From DAOUTY01 sp964453665 (GTDB lineage: Bacteria; Chloroflexota; Dehalococcoidia; SZUA-161), in contig CAYVQT010000070.1 of the NCBI GenBank assembly GCA_964453665.1, positions 1 through 15,616 on the forward strand: a DNA stretch of 15,616 nt, given 5' to 3'. This document shows, one piece after another, positions 14,322 through 15,616 of the stretch (the first letter of the stretch is position 1; each line of letters opens with the position of its first letter). The translations under genes and the position numbers were made by a program. The notes beneath the pieces are model-generated. The model did no database searches. It saw only the letters and a program-made list of their open reading frames with translations, and was not told where the DNA came from.

Positions 14322-14358
14322 TTGCCTCTGCATTACCAGGATGCCGGTGCAGGGGCAA
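14322..14358. repeat. 11-bp imperfect hairpin
   Basis: TTGCCTCTGCA (14322-14332) pairs with TGCAGGGGCAA (14348-14358) with one G-T pair. ATTACCAG (14332-14339) also has its exact complement CTGGTAAT at 14392-14399, followed by a second TTGCCTCTG, so alternative folds are possible. Confidence 0.45.
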
Positions 14359-14599
14359 TGTCCCATATGTAATAGCGCAGCCCCTTCAAAGCTGGTAATT
14401 GCCTCTGTGCCATCCTTCCTGATAATGTGCTGCTCATAAGGTTAAGCCACAGGTTATTTCTCTAGCTGACTTGAGACCCCGGTCTTATAGGAAAGCTCCT
14501 GTAGTGTGTAGCCGAAAGTATCACTTCTGGAGCAGGTAGGAGAATTACGATTCGTGTGTGGCTAAGCAAATGCGGTACATGTAAACAGCCGGGTGAAAA

Positions 14600-14901
14600 A
14601 GAGGGGTCGGTATAGACGCCTTTTGGATTAGCGGCTTCCTTGAGGTCGCGAGATGAGGGCTTGGGGTGCCACAGCGCGTTCGCCATGTTATAAATGTCGC
14701 TCAGGAGTTGCGCAGAGGGCTTGCCATAATACATGTTGAGGGTATATCATTGCTGACAATAGCGACGAGGGATGAATCGTAAATCATTACGCCTTGAAAT
14801 GGGAAGTAACCGTTAATGCGATTCCTTCTAAACGCCGTAGAGGAATTTATATTAGGCGTCTGGTCAGTATTATACCGTATATTTAACCCGGGTATTCGCA
14901 T
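14600..14901 (-). pseudogene. Possible frameshifted gene remnant
   Basis: Two overlapping - strand frames look like halves of one protein: the first gives GYFPFQGVMIYDSSLVAIVS and ends at about 14701, the second picks up from 14734 with YYGKPSAQLLSDIYNMANALW. Joined by one frameshift near 14725 they read like a continuous alpha/beta domain end, faintly like the C-terminus of a sensor or transcriptional regulator. I cannot name the family. Confidence 0.3.
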
Positions 14902-14951
14902 GAATGCCTGACGTCCATTAGCATACTATTTCATAGATAAGGAGTTAGAAA

Positions 14952-15616
14952 ATGTCTTGGCGAGATGAATACAGATCGAAATTATGCAGTTATGAGGAGG
15001 CCGCTAAGTTTGTTAAATCGGGCGACCGGTTTTTCACCCCCCTTGGCCTCGGTGAGCCCTCTACGGCTATGCTGGACGCGGTCGCAGACCGGAAAGATGA
15101 ACTCGAGGACGTCCAGTTTATATCGGCGCTCAGTTTTCATCCGTACAAGATTTTCACGCCTGAGTACAGAGAGCCCTTCAGGCTTATGTGCGGCTTTTAT
15201 TCCCAGCTTACCATGGGGCAGCATACGGAGGGCTGTTCAACATACGTTCCGGTACAAAGCTCCAGCGTAGGTTATGTTGCAAGTAAGCGGCAGGAAATCG
15301 ATAAGCGCAGGCAGGGCATGATTACCCAGGTCAGCCCTCCGGACGACCACGGATATGTATCACTCGGCCTTGATCTGTTCTATACGCCAGACATAATTGA
15401 ACAGGCCGACCAGGCTGACTGGCTTATCGGCGAGGTCAACCCAAACATGCCGAGAACTTACGGCAATACGCACTACCACATCAGCCGGTTCGATAAGTTC
15501 GTCGAGACAGATGAACCTATGTTTGCTCCTCCACTGCCCGCGCCGTCAGAGGTAGATAAAAAGATTGCGGAGAACGTGGTAAGCCTGCTCAAGGACAGGG
15601 ATTGCCTTCAGGTAGG
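14952..15616 (+). CDS. Acetyl-CoA hydrolase/CoA-transferase (Cat1 / 4-hydroxybutyrate CoA-transferase type), 3'-truncated by window end
   Basis: The frame is open from ATG 14952 to the end of the window (221 codons visible of a usual ~430-500). AAGGAG lies 7 nt upstream. The N-terminal domain matches the acetyl-CoA hydrolase/transferase family: WRDEYRSKLCSYEEAAKFVKSGDR at the start, ITQVSPPDDHGYVSLG at about 133-148 and VNPNMPRTYGNTHYH at about 171-185, all strongly conserved. These enzymes move CoA between acyl groups (acetate, butyrate, succinate or 4-hydroxybutyrate); the catalytic glutamate lies in the C-terminal half beyond the window. Substrate cannot be assigned from this half. The gene is unrelated to its upstream neighbours in role and starts a new unit after 810 bp of non-coding DNA. 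Confidence 0.92.
   Translation, partial: MSWRDEYRSKLCSYEEAAKFVKSGDRFFTPLGLGEPSTAMLDAVADRKDELEDVQFISALSFHPYKIFTPEYREPFRLMCGFYSQLTMGQHTEGCSTYVPVQSSSVGYVASKRQEIDKRRQGMITQVSPPDDHGYVSLGLDLFYTPDIIEQADQADWLIGEVNPNMPRTYGNTHYHISRFDKFVETDEPMFAPPLPAPSEVDKKIAENVVSLLKDRDCLQV

Larger units (their letters stand above)
14142..14951. other. Gene-poor stretch before the CoA-transferase
   Basis: No intact gene is visible in these 810 bp. It holds a possible amber-interrupted small frame (14138-14281), foldable inverted repeats (14322-14407) and, on the - strand, a candidate frameshifted remnant (14600-14901). AAGGAG for the following gene ends the stretch. Confidence 0.5.

Noticed and set aside
1..15616. tRNA or rRNA genes
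   Set aside because: I found no cloverleaf with a conserved GGTTCRANNCC-type T arm and no rRNA-like stretch by eye.

Overview
The window reads as chromosomal accessory DNA from a GC-intermediate bacterium. The mixture of MerR-free two-component genes, degenerate radical-SAM paralogues, hairpin-type intergenic repeats and a Cat1-type CoA-transferase makes me think of an uncultured Chloroflexota (Dehalococcoidia-like) genome. That placement is an inference from gene style only; there is no rRNA or universal marker here.

Region 1 (1-4505, + strand) is a tight cluster. It holds a B12-binding-type radical SAM remnant lacking its N-terminal domain and with a CxxxHxxC motif, two tandem SPASM-like radical SAM paralogues (the first has lost most cluster cysteines, the second is intact), and an HPr-kinase-like P-loop protein. 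Intact radical SAM/SPASM plus HPr-kinase-like protein recalls peptide-modification cassettes, but I see no PqqD-like carrier and no obvious precursor next to it. Region 2 (4573-5365, +) carries two small genes, one unknown and one DUF3795-like cysteine-rich protein, followed by a short remnant of an RHS-repeat gene on the - strand (5386-5475).

Region 3 (5508-9339, - strand) is the most interesting part. A SLOG-domain protein fused to a four-helix SLATT-like membrane region lies upstream of a membrane protein with two TrkA-N Rossmann domains and a C-terminal RyR domain. Such parts are known from predicted nucleotide-signalling conflict systems. A near-consensus sigma-70-type promoter (TTGACT, 17 bp, CATAAT) lies upstream, flanked by a 9-bp inverted repeat that could be a split operator. 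Region 4 (9420-10216) has a 26-codon candidate small ORF on +, a 13-bp perfect terminator-like hairpin, and three tandem - strand genes for 52-63 aa single-helix membrane proteins that are clear paralogues.

Region 5 (10732-12897, +) is a membrane PAS histidine kinase and an OmpR/PhoB-type regulator. Region 6 (12898-13502) is a gene-free stretch packed with hairpin repeats, one apparently inserted in another, ending in a promoter with three CTTATGC direct repeats in helical phase just upstream of a perfect TATAAT. That promoter drives a 75 aa two-helix membrane protein and a receiver-only response regulator (to 14141). Region 7 (14142-14951) is mostly non-coding with signs of decayed small genes, and the window ends inside an acetyl-CoA hydrolase/CoA-transferase gene (14952 onward).
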